Assembly: GCF_000226095.1 (NCBI RefSeq)
Contig: NC_016472.1
Location: 1,736,001-1,800,000 of the forward strand
DNA length: 64,000 bases
Direction of reading: 5' to 3'
Source: Thermothelomyces thermophilus ATCC 42464
Taxonomy: Eukaryota > Ascomycota > Sordariomycetes > Sordariales > Chaetomiaceae
Below are positions 31,743 to 44,175 of the stretch, one piece after another (position 1 is the first letter of the stretch; each line of letters begins with the position of its first letter). The position numbers and the translations under genes were made by a program. The notes under the pieces are model-generated. The model saw only the letters and a list, made by a program, of their open reading frames with translations. It had not been told where the DNA came from and did no database searches.

Positions 31743-33017
31743 CTAATCCTTCGACCTCGCGGTGGTCCGCTGAAGGAGCGCGGCAGCCCTTTGGAGCCGG
31801 GACATACTCCTCGACAGCCCGGGTCTCGCCAGATCGCCGTTCGATTCGAGTACCCCAGCCAGGTCAGACAATGACGACGACGACGTCGACGGCGACAGCG
31901 GCGCTTCTAACCTTCTCCGTGCCCCGGCGCCCCGTATGCTTATATCGGGCAATATCCTGGCCCAGGACCGTCGCCGCCTCGCAAAATACCCCCCTTCACG
32001 CAGCGGCCGCGGTCTCCTCATCATCAAACCTCTCGACTTCTGCGGTGTCCCCATAATCCCCACCCCCATTTCCTGGACAGGTGCTGACAGAGGCTGGCTA
32101 GCTGGCCTGGCAAGACACCGGCTCTGCCCTTGCCGCGTGGTCACCCAGAGTGGCTGGCAGTTCTCTGGCCAGACAACATTGTCGCTGCTGCTGCAGCAGA
32201 TTCCTGGGTTGCGCGCGTTGCGTGCTGCCGCCGCCGCAGTAGCGCTCTTGCTCGCGCGTGGGGAGGACGACAGCCAGCGCACGCGCATAAGCAACCGGCT
32301 GAAGCGCTTGCCTACGGCGCGGGCTGCGCTGCCTGGGGAGTGCAGCTTGGAGCTTGCGCGGCTGGAGGAGTTGCCGCGGCCGCCGGCAGTCGAGCTGGGT
32401 GGCGGAGAGGGGGGCCGACTGCAGTAGGGGCACACTTCTCGGGGTTCTGGTGTGGACGGAGTGGCGAGCTTGCTTTTGCTGTTTGAGGAAGGGGAACCTG
32501 CTCGTTGGAGAATGGCACGCACATTGTCGGCCAGCTGGACACTAGTTTTGGCCTTTCGACCACGGTGGTTCGCGGCACCGTTCTCGATGGATCTGGAGCA
32601 GGCGCAGTACGTCTCATCGCCGTGACTGCTGACTGCTTGGCTCCAGCCGCGAATCCAGTCTGCCTTTTTACCTTGACTCCTTCGTGAGAGGAGCTGCTGC
32701 CGGGTTGCTAGCCAGTCGGTGGGCGGTGGAGAGTCTTCTTCCTGAGCTGACGACGGTGCTTTTGTTTCCTGGGGCTGTATCTCGTGCGGTGGCTGTTGTG
32801 GTGTCTTCACTCGTGCTTCATCTCGTACTGGGGCCTGCTTGGGCTCGTCTGCTGGTCCTGATGGCCTCGTCGCAGATCGGGACATCGCCGGCTCGTCCGT
32901 AGGGCCTGTCACATCCGAGCATGGCGCTGTCTGCGCAATGAAATCGGACAGAGCGAGGGGTGCTGGGTTCTGCGGGTTAGGCAGGCTTCGAGGAGACGCA
33001 TGGCTTGAGATATCCAT
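31743..33017 (-). CDS. Hypothetical low-complexity protein
   Basis: An uninterrupted 424-residue frame starts at an ATG (MDISSHASPRSLPNP). It is rich in Ser, Pro, Arg and Ala and probably mostly disordered. Visible features are an early acidic and Pro-rich part, DWLATRQQLLSRRSQGKKAD, a CPYCSRPPSPPPS segment preceded by a CACS pair, an Arg-rich block (LLMRVRWL to RRPRPLREGG), and a Ser-rich C-terminus ending LQRAAALLQRTTARSKD. No known domain is recognised. An unspliced frame of this length at high GC could be chance, but start, length and a plausible termination favour a real fungal gene. Introns may have been missed. Confidence 0.5.
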   Translation of the reverse strand: MDISSHASPRSLPNPQNPAPLALSDFIAQTAPCSDVTGPTDEPAMSRSATRPSGPADEPKQAPVRDEARVKTPQQPPHEIQPQETKAPSSAQEEDSPPPTDWLATRQQLLSRRSQGKKADWIRGWSQAVSSHGDETYCACSRSIENGAANHRGRKAKTSVQLADNVRAILQRAGSPSSNSKSKLATPSTPEPREVCPYCSRPPSPPPSSTAGGRGNSSSRASSKLHSPGSAARAVGKRFSRLLMRVRWLSSSPRASKSATAAAAARNARNPGICCSSSDNVVWPENCQPLWVTTRQGQSRCLARPASQPLSAPVQEMGVGIMGTPQKSRGLMMRRPRPLREGGYFARRRRSWARILPDISIRGAGARRRLEAPLSPSTSSSSLSDLAGVLESNGDLARPGLSRSMSRLQRAAALLQRTTARSKD

Positions 33018-34267
33018 GGTTTCGAGGTAGTAGGGGACTGATGGCGGGCGGGGATAACCCGGGGTGTCGCAGGTGTGGCATCAACCCCCTTGATCCTCCA
33101 AGGGGTGTCAAGATCAGACACGCACTTGCTCGAGTGTCAGCCAGCGAGGTCGAAACCAGCAAAAAGAATTCAAAAAGAAAAGTAGCACTGACCTGGCTTG
33201 TCCCACGACGCAATGCGCCCCGAGTTTCTGTCCGAGACTAGCCGATCCCTCAGCCAGCCAATGATCCCGAGGACAGTCTTGGGGCGGACGCCGATAACCC
33301 CAGCCTCTGTGCTATTCCACTGCGAACAACACCGAGTTGCGTCACCTGGAAGGAACAGCATCGATAACCATAGCCTTCTGTCGCACTCGAGATCCCAATC
33401 GAGCAATGTCTCACAGCAGGTTGATATTCGGGGTAGAGATCTTGCGCTGGATTAACCTATATAGTCTCTTCGAATTTTCTCTGGTTCGGTTCGCAGGATG
33501 TTGCAAAGGTTGAAAGATCGCGGATGGGATGGTTTCCGTACAGTTTCCGTACAGGTAAAAGCACCATTCCATTTCGATGTGTTTGGGCGATTCCCAGTTG
33601 GGGCCGGGCGTTTTCCCCTCCAATCCCAGAGCTCTTGCAGCAACCGGCAGGCAACCCGCGCTGCTTGGCGGGCTCGTGACCCCCGGCCTGGGGTTGACGC
33701 CCAGGCCACTAGTAGACTAGCGCGCGGGCCCAGCGCAGGGAGGGTGCTCTTCTAATCCGTACAGCAACCTACAGACACCAGCCAAGCTTTCGGTGGTAAA
33801 ATACATATGAAGAAACCGAAGGGGCGACTGCAGCACGCAGTTTCTGATTTAAATTTAGAAGGATATTCGTTATGCCGATCTTACGCGCTTCTTGTCTGGC
33901 TATTTCGGCCGTGAGAGTGTATGACGAAGAATTAGCTCGAATGCGAACAAGCTGCAGCTCATTCCCAGAGCATAATATATATATATATATGTACGATACA
34001 TAAGTGATGTATGTACTTGGGTGAAGCAGCCATTTCCTGGGACTTTCTCTTCATTCATTCGCCGTGAACCTCATCCAGAAGCCAACTCTAGAATTGCACC
34101 TTTTCTGTAGCCATCTGTTTAACTTTCTACTGTGAACCGCGACGCCTCGTTTCCAGACAACCGGGCGCTCTTGATGGTACCAGCCAGCGCGCCTTCTAGG
34201 AGAAACCCCAAACGGACCCCAAACGCCGTCGACCAAACGAGATGCTTGAGAAACCTTCAAGCTCTTC
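33018..34267. other. Intergenic, 1.25 kb
   Basis: This contains an 11-bp direct duplication of GTTTCCGTACA at 33532-33553 and a TA microsatellite at 33972-33990. No gene is seen; it lies upstream of one minus-strand gene and downstream of another. Confidence 0.5.
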
Positions 34268-37200
34268 CTAAGAGGAAGGTTTCAGAGCCTCCCACCCGCT
34301 CACCTCTATCGCCTCATCGTCCCCCAACAGATCAATCGCCGGCGTTCTCCTCGGCGCTGGGGGAGGAGGCGGCGCCTGCTTTTGGATCGAGACCGCTGAA
34401 GAAGGAGTAGTCGGTTTCCTAGCTGGCAACTGTGGCTTCCGATCCGATGGCCCGGCTAAACCAACAAGTGGAATTCCCCCCGCGGCCACCATCCGGCTCG
34501 GCGTAACGCCGCCCGCGCTGCTGTTTGTCCGCCGGGAGGGCTGTAGCGGCGGGGTGTGCCCCCTTTCGATGCCGTCCCTTGCTGGTGGGGAGGTATTGCT
34601 ACGGCTCAGCTCAAACAACGAACCGTTCATGTTAGTTGCTGACTGTCGAAGGAGATCGCTTGCCGATCCTTTCAGACCGTTCACGGTCGCATCCGAGGTG
34701 AAGCTGCGCGAGGCGCTGCTTGCTGAAGAGGTCGGGGCGGCGAGATGAGCAGGCTTCTTCGCAACTGGAGGTGCGGTCTTCTGCTTTGCCGGCTGCTCTT
34801 GAAGTGCACCTGGCTTTGGCCCAACAGGCGGAGCCGGTGTTGCCTGATGTACCGGTTTTCGCTTCGGCTGAACGGAAGAAGGCGAGGGGCTGGTCGTCGG
34901 CCCAGTGCCCATAGTAGCCTGCCTTCGTGGCGGCGGCGGCGGAGGTGCCCCATCACCCTGCAAGCTTTTGCTGTCCTCGCTGATCTGCATCCTTCCTACT
35001 TTGGTTGACAGCGCTGACGGCTCGGACGGAGGTGGCAACTTTCTCGGGGCCGAGCTCGATGCGGAAGACGAGAGTAGCGTAGAATGGTTGACGTGTTCGT
35101 ATGGAGAAGTTGACATACTAGAAAACGACGACAACCTAGACTCGGACCGAGGAACGCTGACCCAGTCCGGCTCGTCTGTGGGGGCGTAAGGGTTGGTCGG
35201 CCGCTTCGGGTTCAGGATGATTTGTGAGCCCGGATTGTCTGGTTTGGGCGGATTGATGGAAGACTTCGCCATCTTTCCGTTGTCTAGCCACCATTTCTGA
35301 CGGTCGGAACTCGCCGGCGGGAGACCAGGCTCGATAGCATCGTATCCTATCAGGTCCTCGTCATCCGACTCATTTTGAGCTAAATTCGCCGTACCGCCCC
35401 CGACTTCGGCTTTTCGTCGGTCGTAGACCTCTCGACTGATTTTATCCCGCAGCTTTTCATTCACGATGTTGACAGTACACTCGAAAAGGGCGTAAACTGG
35501 CCTGTGATCGGAGAAACGGAGAGGCGCAGAGTTGTAAGCCAGCTGGCGCAGGTTTGATCCCTTGCGCAAGATGCGGTCGGTCCAGGCCGGAATACGTGCT
35601 TTCTCGCTTGAACCTGCTGTCAGCGCCGACAGGCTTCCAACTATCGGTAGGGTAGCACTTACGAGCTGTCAAACTCATCGGTTCCGATATCATATTTGTA
35701 GGTCGGCATGAATGTGATCCGAGCCTCGGAATAAAAGCGAAAAGCCAGTCCGGCCACCATCTGCAGGTTCAATTGATCATTTTCAAACAGCCGATCGAGA
35801 TCACGCCTCTTCACCGCATCTTTAGCTGCTTCGAGGCCAAGTCCAACCCGGTAGTTGAAGTCGCCAAACCAGATGACAGAATCTAAGTGGCTGTTAGCAT
35901 CAGTAGAACAGCCTTCTTCATCCAAAAATGTCCTACCGTGGTCCGCTATCCCTCTATTCCTCTGAAAGTGGAGGCCTTGGTCGATAGTGGCGTAGTCTCT
36001 ATTCCTTTCTTCATAGTTGGCAAAACCGGCTGCTAAATGTGCCGTCACAAAGCAGATAGGGGTGTTTGCATAGTCGAGTCGTATGGCAACCGCCCCCTTG
36101 TTGCCAGCCATGCCTGACATCCCTGTCTTCTTGACGCTGCCTTCCACGTTCTTGATGTTATGGAGGACTGAAGCCTTCACGAAGATGCACAATGCAGCGC
36201 CAACAAGTTGACCACTCCGCAGCAAGACGTACTTATCGTCCCCTTCTCTGTTATAGTGACGGTCCAGCGTGCTTTTGATGGCTCGCTCCCACAGTTGTTT
36301 TCTCGAGGGGTCGCTGTTCATGATTTGCTGTGGATTAAGCTCGACGATCTCCTGAAATCCAATGGCGATGATTTCAGGCTGAACAGACCCCAATTCGGGG
36401 GGGCAGAGCCAGGGAGACAGATCCTCGTTGATGCCGTCGGTCCGCCCATTGAGGTTGAAGGTTCCCACGAAGCTGAGAGGGGTTAGCGTTTCCCGTGATG
36501 GTCACTCCCGTTGGTTAGCACGTACATGTGAATCTTCTCGTTTGAGGAAAACTCAGTGCTCCGCCGTTGCAGCTCGCCAGCCACATAGTCACTGATAGGG
36601 TCGAAGAGAACGACGGGGGTCTGGCCGACTAATCTCCCAAGCAAGGTATCAATGGTGATTTGCCGCGCTTTATCGGCAAAATTATTATAGTAGAGTCTGG
36701 TGGCCGACTTTCGGACATCGGCAATGGCACCAGCAAGAGACATCTTGCCGGTGCGGGTGAATGACGACTTGAGGGCGCCGGTTCCAGCATAAATCTTGGA
36801 CAGGGAGTCGCCGTTGTCGGCCCACAGGTTGGCATGCCGAGACCAGAAGTCAGATGGTGCTCTCTCCCCTCTGTGGCCAAGGAAGGATTCCACAGCCATT
36901 TGTGAGATGATTGTCTGAATGAGGTTTGTCCTGTCTAGACAGTCAAGGCAATTGGTCCTAAAGACACCTTCTTGCTGCAGCACCACAACATAACGGGCCT
37001 TCTTGTGGCCGTTTAAGCCGCCGCCAAGCTGCTCTCCATCATCCGACTCTTGGGCAAGATAGTACGCAAATCCGTCGGCTGAATGTTCGATGTACCGACG
37101 GATCTCGTTGGCAGCGACGTAGCCCTGCGGGCCCTTGGTCTCGGCATGGAAATCATACTCGGTCTCCCTGAGCAACGCATGATCCCGAGACTGGTTGCCC

Positions 37201-38517
37201 ACTTGCCTGCTAAGAGGGCAGTTTTGGATACCGAGTCGATAGAGAGTGGTGAGCTCATACTCGCCGGGTTTTGTGGCACTGAGAAGATTGACAACGTGAA
37301 CGGCGCCATATGCTTGTTCCAGCTCTGAGAAGTGTTTGTCGAATGCTGGCTGAGTCCCGTCAGCAGAGCGGGTGATGGTGATTTTTTGTTGGTTGGGTAG
37401 AAGACCAGCAGCCTGCTCCCAGAAGACGGGTACTGAGCCTCGCACTTGAGCATAGGAGAAAACAACTCCGGAAGGACTCCAATAAATTGTCTCTGTCTCG
37501 ACAAAATTGGCCACGTTCCCATCGTCGTCGATGCCCCGGGAGTTGAACCTCGTGCCGGCTCTGCGACATGACAATCGCGATATGATAGTCAAGTAAGATG
37601 GCAGGCCCGTCTTTGCAGCACTAAGAGGTGCTGCACTCTGTGGGATGGCCCAACTCCTACAGAAACCGCGAATCGCAGAAGTTAGTATCCGCGAAGCATC
37701 CAGCGCCTCCCGTTCCGCCTTCTGCAGTCGAGAGCGAAACAACACAAGTGGTTGTATCATGTAAGAATTCCAGAGAAATGATTCGTCAAAGTTGTCTATG
37801 TCAAAATCCGCAGCATCGGCCGGCCTAAGTTCCGTCAGTGCCCGTTGACGGAGATTGTCTAGGCTGTGTTCCCTACCTATCTTGCATGCGGTTCGTGACA
37901 TCAAAGTCGGTACTATAATAGAATGTTCCGTTCCCGAGGAGTTTCTGTAACTCCTGGCAAGGGTGTTGTTCCGTTGGCGTCTCTCTTCGGCTCAGTCCTT
38001 GCCCGTATCCCAAGGCCGCATCGGAGTCCACGTCGTAAGGATCGGGAGAAACGACATCATCGTATTCGGACGAATTGAGGCAGAAGAACTGCACAGCCTC
38101 TATTCTTTCCACCGTCTCGCCAGGGCGCAGCGTTGCGACCCGCGACGCTTGGGTTATGACGCAGAGGAATACATCCCGCTCAATCGATATCAGGCCCAGG
38201 GTTCCGTAAATCGGTCGCGGCGTTAGCGGGCGGTAGTCGTTAAGCAAGTTTCCCGAGGTTGGAGAGAATTCCACCATGCACTTGGAAACGTTACTGTCAG
38301 AGGCAGCTGGCCGCTGGCGGCCCGATGACACTGACGCAAGAAACCCATTGCCAAAACCTTCGCTTGCTGTTGCGCTGTGTCGCAGGATCAAGGCGTGAGA
38401 ATTTGAAGCGATTGCAATAGCTCGGTGAGGGTATTCGCGGATGAGAATTTGGCTGGACTTCTCGGGAGACGGGGGTTGGCCGGGCCAAAGTGCTGCCGAG
38501 GGCGCGCTGTAGTCCAT
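34268..38517 (-). CDS. Synaptojanin-like phosphoinositide phosphatase (Sac1 plus 5-phosphatase)
   Basis: Five coding exons (38517-37877, 37824-36526, 36472-35937, 35882-35663, 35606-34268) encode about 1344 residues. The first half is a Sac1 domain with the intact CX5R(T) motif in TNCLDCLDRTN (Cys506, Arg512), so this half should be active as in INP52/INP53. The second half is an inositol polyphosphate 5-phosphatase: VGTFNLNGRTDG, IAIGFQEIVEL, GMAGNKGAVAIRL, FVTAHLAAGF, WFGDFNYRVG, PAWTDRIL and SDHRPVYALF. A Pro/Ser-rich tail of about 380 residues (APPPPPAPRRTPAIDLLGDD) follows, likely docking SH3 or endocytic partners. The protein removes phosphates from PI(4,5)P2 and monophosphates in membrane traffic and actin control. 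Which yeast paralogue it equals is not decidable. Confidence 0.95.
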
Positions 38518-40242
38518 ATTCTGCTCTTTCTCTCAGTCGCAATAAGGCACTAAGGCCGCGCGGTAGATGGTCCGGAAACAGCCTGAGAAACCCAAGGCAG
38601 AGGTCATGGCGAGCTCAGAGTAATTGACGCCTCGCCGAACTGGGTGCAGACTCGTGGGGAACTGGGAAGGTCGTTTCCCCGGTGGTAAATATTGGATGAT
38701 GTTTTGAGGTACCCCTCGACCTCGAACTAGGCTGGAATGGTGTTGAGGGACACAGCTTGCCAAGGTGTCCAAGTTACAGCCTAATCGTGCCTGTCCGGCC
38801 GGCTGGGCGCTTTCAGCTGCATGTTCTGTCAGCCAACCCCTGCTCAGGCTGAGCGGACGTGGGGCTCATATACTTACTGTGCAGAGTACGAGTACGGAGC
38901 ACGGACTACTGTATGGCATTTTGGCGCTTCTGATAGAGATGGGTCAGGTATGTACTGTACAGTACCTTTTCCGTACAGGTAAGGTAAGGTAGGTGTCATC
39001 CAGGTAACCTCCTACGCACTTATTGTGCTTGGAAGGTGGTCTAACTTGGTGCTCTTGTTCTCTCCCACGGAAACTCCAAATTACAAGTAATGCCTTTAGG
39101 TACTCCGTACTGCTGGTGCTTTGACCAGGGCACCTACTTCAGAAGTTCTCCAGCACCGTGTTAAGTGCGGTACATTCTACGTTTGCTTTCTGCAGATCTC
39201 GAAGACGGATCCACCGTCTCGCTCAGGACCAAGACGATAGGCGTTTCAGACGTGGAGGGTCGAGTTTAAGCCAACAAATACCACAGATTCGAAGTAATCC
39301 ACCCCAAGGAGTCGCAGTAATATGCATCGGTACAGCGAGAGCAGGACTGGCCAGATCTCGAGCTCCTACAGATTAACTAAGACGAAGAAGAAGCAGATTA
39401 TAGAGGGCAGAGGCAAAGCTGGTTGCTGATATGTGCAAAACAGCGAGTACTCCAGAACTGTCCATATTCAGGGCGTTCGTATTGTCTCATGGGTTCAGAG
39501 CTTGAAAATACAATAGCAGCGGATAGTCCGAGTGTGCTTCCCGCGTTTGTACCGAGTATGTCCACAACTACAGCGTCAAGACTTCCCTCCATGATGTCGC
39601 AAAATCTTCTTGCACCCAGTTGAAGAGAGAACATGTAGTAGTAAGAACACCAAAACATAACCAATCGCAGGTAGGCTTCAGATATGTAATCAAGAGTGAG
39701 ATCATGCTTCCCGTTTCCGGGGAGTCAGCCTCTTCCTATCATGCTTGCTTGATTGAATCATCATCAGCCTGGGGAGAAAAAAAGAAGAGCGCAAAAAAGT
39801 CGTTCAGAGTGGCAATATAAGTGCGTGAATGATTATATAATCTGCCCCACTTCGGCCCTATATCAAGTCTTCGTTACGGAGTGTGGACGAAACTTAGTAC
39901 CGCACTCCGTAACCACGCGTACGGAGTAGGTACTACTCCGTATGTAAGGTAATTATACTGTACGGATTACATACTCCATACACATGGTGGTAGAAGTGGC
40001 CAGCGCGAACCATCGGTGGGTCCTTCAGCTGCAGCCGCTTTTTTGCGTCCAGCCTAAACTTCCAGCCTCTTGATTCTCTCGCTTGCACAGCTCGGCGATT
40101 GATCATTCTCGCTTCGTCGCCTCGACACCAGCCTACGTAACGACTCATAATTGTCATATTCTCTCCTCGGCAACCGTGTATTTGTGTTTGGAATTCAAGG
40201 CGGACTAGCCCAAGCAGCATTACCGATCCACGACTCGCAACG
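38518..40242. promoter_or_regulatory. Shared upstream region of the synaptojanin-like and PRP39 genes
   Basis: A 1.7-kb region between divergent genes with a cluster of TACTCCGTA-type motifs (38892-38899, 39101-39109, 39903-39910, 39920-39928, 39934-39942). The part at 39150-39830 is lower in GC than its flanks and contains only short, interrupted frames. I recognise no gene or element in it. Confidence 0.5.
39920..39942. repeat. Inverted pair of the TACGGAGTA motif
   Basis: TACGGAGTA (39920-39928) is followed after 5 nt by its exact reverse complement TACTCCGTA (39934-39942). It lies about 300 nt upstream of the PRP39 ATG. Confidence 0.9.
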
Positions 40243-42573
40243 ATGGGCGACTTCACCAACTTTGGGGGGACTGACGAAGAGAATGCCGAGATTAAGCGCC
40301 TCAATGCCGATGTGGTAAGTTGCCCAACCACGGGTCTGTCACGCAGACAACTGACTCTGCATTCTTCCAGGAGGCGGATCCGGACAACTTCGAGAATTGG
40401 GAGAAACTGATTCGCGCCTGCGAAGGCCTCGAGGGTGGCCTCAATCGCAACTCCAGTCCCCAGGCTTTGGCGACGCTTCGCGACTCTTACGACCGCTTTC
40501 TCCTCAAGTTCCCGCTTCTCTTCGGTTACTGGAAGAAGTATGCCGACCTGGAATTCAACATCTCAGGGCCCGAGTCGGCCGAAATGGTAGAGCAATCCGC
40601 TTCTCCTACCGCTACCGGAGAATCGCAACGGGGCTGATGCGTTCCATAGGTCTATGAAAGAGGTTGCGCTAGCATTACCAACTCTGTCGACCTCTGGACC
40701 GAGTATTGTTCTTTCAAGATGGAAACAACTCACACCCCCCACCTTGTGAGAGAGTAAGTATAGGCGGACCGTTTCATTCCCTGCCCCATAACCTCCTCAC
40801 CCGCAGCAAACCTGTGAGGCTGGCCCGCGCCGCCCGTCGAACCGCAAGAATGACTCCAAGCATACATCCGTACGGGACATGGTGAGAGATACCAAAGGCG
40901 GCTGCCACCCCCTACTGGGATCCTTCTCTCACAATTCTAACCAGGCTCTGCTGTGGTCTGCAGATCACATGCTGTGTGTCGTGGCCTCATGCTCACTTCC
41001 CGTTCGCACGTTCCCCGGAGATGTAGTATTGGCCTCTTTGGATGGATCGCACCGTTTACACAAGTCCCCTCTTGTATTTACACACCCTTCCCAACCCGTC
41101 CCCTTCCCATCCCGCCGCATGCGTTCGCTGCTGACACGGATCGCAGACTGTTTGAGCGTGCAGCTTCGCATATCGGGTTGGACTTCCTCTCCCACCCGTT
41201 CTGGGACAAGTACCTTGAATACGAAACGCGGCAGGAGGCGCAGGATAGGATTTTTGCGATTCTCAACCGCGTTATCCACATCCCGATGCATCAATATGCT
41301 CGCTACTTTGAACGCTTCCGGCAGATGGCTCACACACGACCCCTAGAAGAACTGGTTGCGGCCGACATGTTGGCTCGGTATCGCGCCGAAGTGGAAGCTG
41401 AGGCCGCACAGTTTGGCGTGCAAAAGACCGAACTGGAAATCGAGCGGGATATCCGGGCGAAGATCGACGCCTCATTCTACCTCATCTTCCAGCGCACTCA
41501 GGAGGAGACGAGCAAGCGGTGGACGTACGAGGCCGAGATTAAGCGGCCGTATTTTCACGTCACAGAGCTCGATCATTCCCAGCTGGCCAACTGGCGGAAG
41601 TACCTCGACTTTGAGGAAGCAGAGGGCAACTATCAGAGGATCGTTTGCCTCTACGAGAGGTGCCTTGTCACCTGCGCCCTCTACGACGAGTTCTGGCTTC
41701 GGTACGCGAGGTGGATGTCGGCACAGGATAACAAGGAGGAAGAGGTGCGAAACATTTACTTGCGCGCGACCACGCTGTTTGTTCCCATCAGCAGACCTGG
41801 TGTCCGCCTCCAGTTTGCTTATTTCGAGGAGATGTGCGGCCGGGTCGACGTGGCCCGGGACATCCATGCGGCGATCCTCACGAAGCTACCAGATTGCGTC
41901 GAGGCGATAGTCTCGTGGGCCAATCTACAGCGGCGACAGAGCGGGCTGGATGCAGCGATTGAGGTGTACAAGGCTCAGATCGACTCCCCCGTCGTTGACA
42001 TCTTCACCAAAGCCGCGTTGGTCACTGAATGGGCGTTCCTGCTGTGGAAGGTCAAGGGCTCCGTCGAAGAAGCACGGACAGCCTTCGCCAAGAATGTGGA
42101 GTGGTACGCCGATAGTCGTCACTTCTGGCAGAAATGGCTCGAGTTCGAGCTGGAGCAGCCGACCAATGCGGAACTGGAAGCGCAGCATGCCGAGCGGGTC
42201 AAGAATGTCTTTGCCGAGATGCGGACCAAAAGCCGTCTCTCGCCAGGCGTCAAGCAGGAACTCGGTCAAGTGTACCTGACCTACCTGCAACAGCGTGGGG
42301 GCAAGCAGGCCATGAAGGAGTTCCTCCATATCGACCGAGAGCTCTTTGGGTATGTGATGAAGCATTCGTGGTCCGGCGCGAAACTCACTGACTTGGATAT
42401 GCAGACCCCAGTCAATTTCCCCCATCACCAAGGCGAAGCTGTCGAAGGAAACTGCTGGCCTTCCGGGCCTTGATGAGGCAACCCGTGCCAAAGCGGAGAG
42501 GCGGTTCTACAACTACTACCAGTTGCATATGGACCCGGATCCTAATGCCCAAGGGCCCGCTAGCTTTGAATAA
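40243..42573 (+). CDS. PRP39: Pre-mRNA splicing factor PRP39 (U1 snRNP)
   Basis: Five exons (40243-40314, 40371-40586, 40650-40753, 41147-42349, 42405-42573) encode 587 residues. The protein is a chain of HAT (half-TPR) repeats, for example NFENWEKLIRACE, DRFLLKFPLLFGYWKKYADL, SVDLWTEYCSFKME, HPFWDKYLEYETRQE, HSQLANWRKYLDFEEAEGNY and YDEFWLRYARWMS. Order and wording match PRP39, which with PRP42 scaffolds fungal U1 snRNP at the 5' splice site. The third intron (40754-41146, 393 nt) is far longer than the others. The stretch just before exon 4 is open in the exon 4 frame, so an alternative 5' extension is possible but lacks HAT-like sequence. Confidence 0.93.
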
Positions 42574-44175
42574 GCCGTTTCGAAATGAGTTCTGGCACAT
42601 GAGAGAAAGTCCGCGGTGAGCAACAGCTTTCGCCGCATAGTCGGCCGTCCGCGTTCGGAAGATGAGTGTCATGCCAGGGGAGCTATCTACCTGGCTAGGC
42701 ATCGGTGAGAGATCTGTCTGTAATTTGACTCCGAGGAGCAAAAGGTGCTGGTCAGTCGTGTGCTTGGGCCTCTGATGATGCTCTTCTGGGCCCAAAGTTT
42801 TGTCCCCTTTTTTTTCTTGTGTTCCTGTTTTATTTCCTTGTTTTCTTTGTTCCGATCTGAATATAATCTGTTTCGTATAAATCAGGTCAATCAATACAAA
42901 TTGATTCAGCAAAGAAACCCCTTACTTCAACGCCAGTTTCCAATATGAGTTTGATATCCGACGTACCTATATAGCAGTATCATTGGACAATAACAACAAC
43001 CAACATCCTCAGGTACGGTACAGTACATACATTGCAAAGCACACTATTACACTGCTGCTGTGCAGCATGGCTTGTTCTACTCCGTACTTGGTATGCAACT
43101 CCCTGTGGGTGACCCATGCTGGTTCTCGGCCTCCAAATCCGGGGTGGGTCAAGGACTCATTGGGGGCGAGCCGGCCCGCCCAGTTCGGCTTTCCGTGTCA
43201 GGTCATGCTGACATATCGGCGCTCGTGGCATTTTGCCACTGCGCGGCGGGTTTGATAGGGCTGCTGATGAGAGTGTTTGATGAAGAGGCAGAAGACCGCA
43301 GAGATCGTAAACTACTTTCTATTTTCAATGTCGCGGAAATAGCAAGCCTTGAGATTGCGTACAAGTCTGACTCATGGCTCTCCTCGCCTCTTGAATTGAG
43401 TTTTCACATGATCTGATACACTGGTGCTTACTATGTAGAGTACTAGAGTCAATGTAGTTATATCAAAGCTGCCCTATCACGGCGCTCCTAAATGAACATG
43501 CTAGTCATACCTGATACTGCGTGGGCCGAGAGGCAAAAAATGAGGCTCTAGAAATGTGACGCTCGTCCTTCTGGGGCCTTGCTGCTCGGCTCTCCTCGGA
43601 GAATACTCGGCTCCGTCATGAACGTCTCGGCGCGCCGTCCCGGTGGGCTCCGTCTGCTATATCCTGGGGCCGCGTGCGCTGCCCGCCACGAGAAGATGGA
43701 TCCAGGAGTATCCGTCACGTCGAAGTTTCGCGGACCGCCGCGATCCTTGGCCTGTCTCACACTGTAGAAGACCCACCTTATGGGCTTGCAATTGACCACT
43801 CAGGATCCGCCTATATCGGTTTTTCGATTTGATTCCACTCGCCCATTTTCCGCGAACGAGCCGAAGGATATCCCGTACCGTCCACCTCCGTTTTTCTTCT
43901 GATTACGCATCGCCCACCCCATCGCACGCCTTCTCCGGTGGCCAGCGGTTTCGGACCATTTTCTTCTCCTTCTGCCGAATCCTTTAAATATCGAGATATC
44001 CGGTGCTTCGAGGTGAGCAACCCCTGCCGTTTTCCCCCTCGCATCATCACATCACAGCTCCCTCGCCTTATCAGCGATCAGCGATCGCGCCATCTCAAGA
44101 TATCCCCCTCCCACACCCTGCAAACCCACATTGGGAGCACACCTCATCTGACATCGCGTTTTCGCAACACCACAG
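42574..44175. other. Intergenic, 1.6 kb
   Basis: This lies between PRP39 and CCP1. One TACTCCGTA lies at 43078-43086. The last 200 nt before CCP1 are C/T-rich leader. No gene is recognised. Confidence 0.5.

Noticed and set aside
31848-31862. B-box-like GTTCGATTC
   Set aside because: It sits inside a coding frame and lacks an A-box and acceptor stem.
39157-39830. Lower-GC patch with short frames, considered as a decayed gene or mobile element
   Set aside because: No recognisable element domain, terminal repeat or target duplication could be seen, so no element is claimed.
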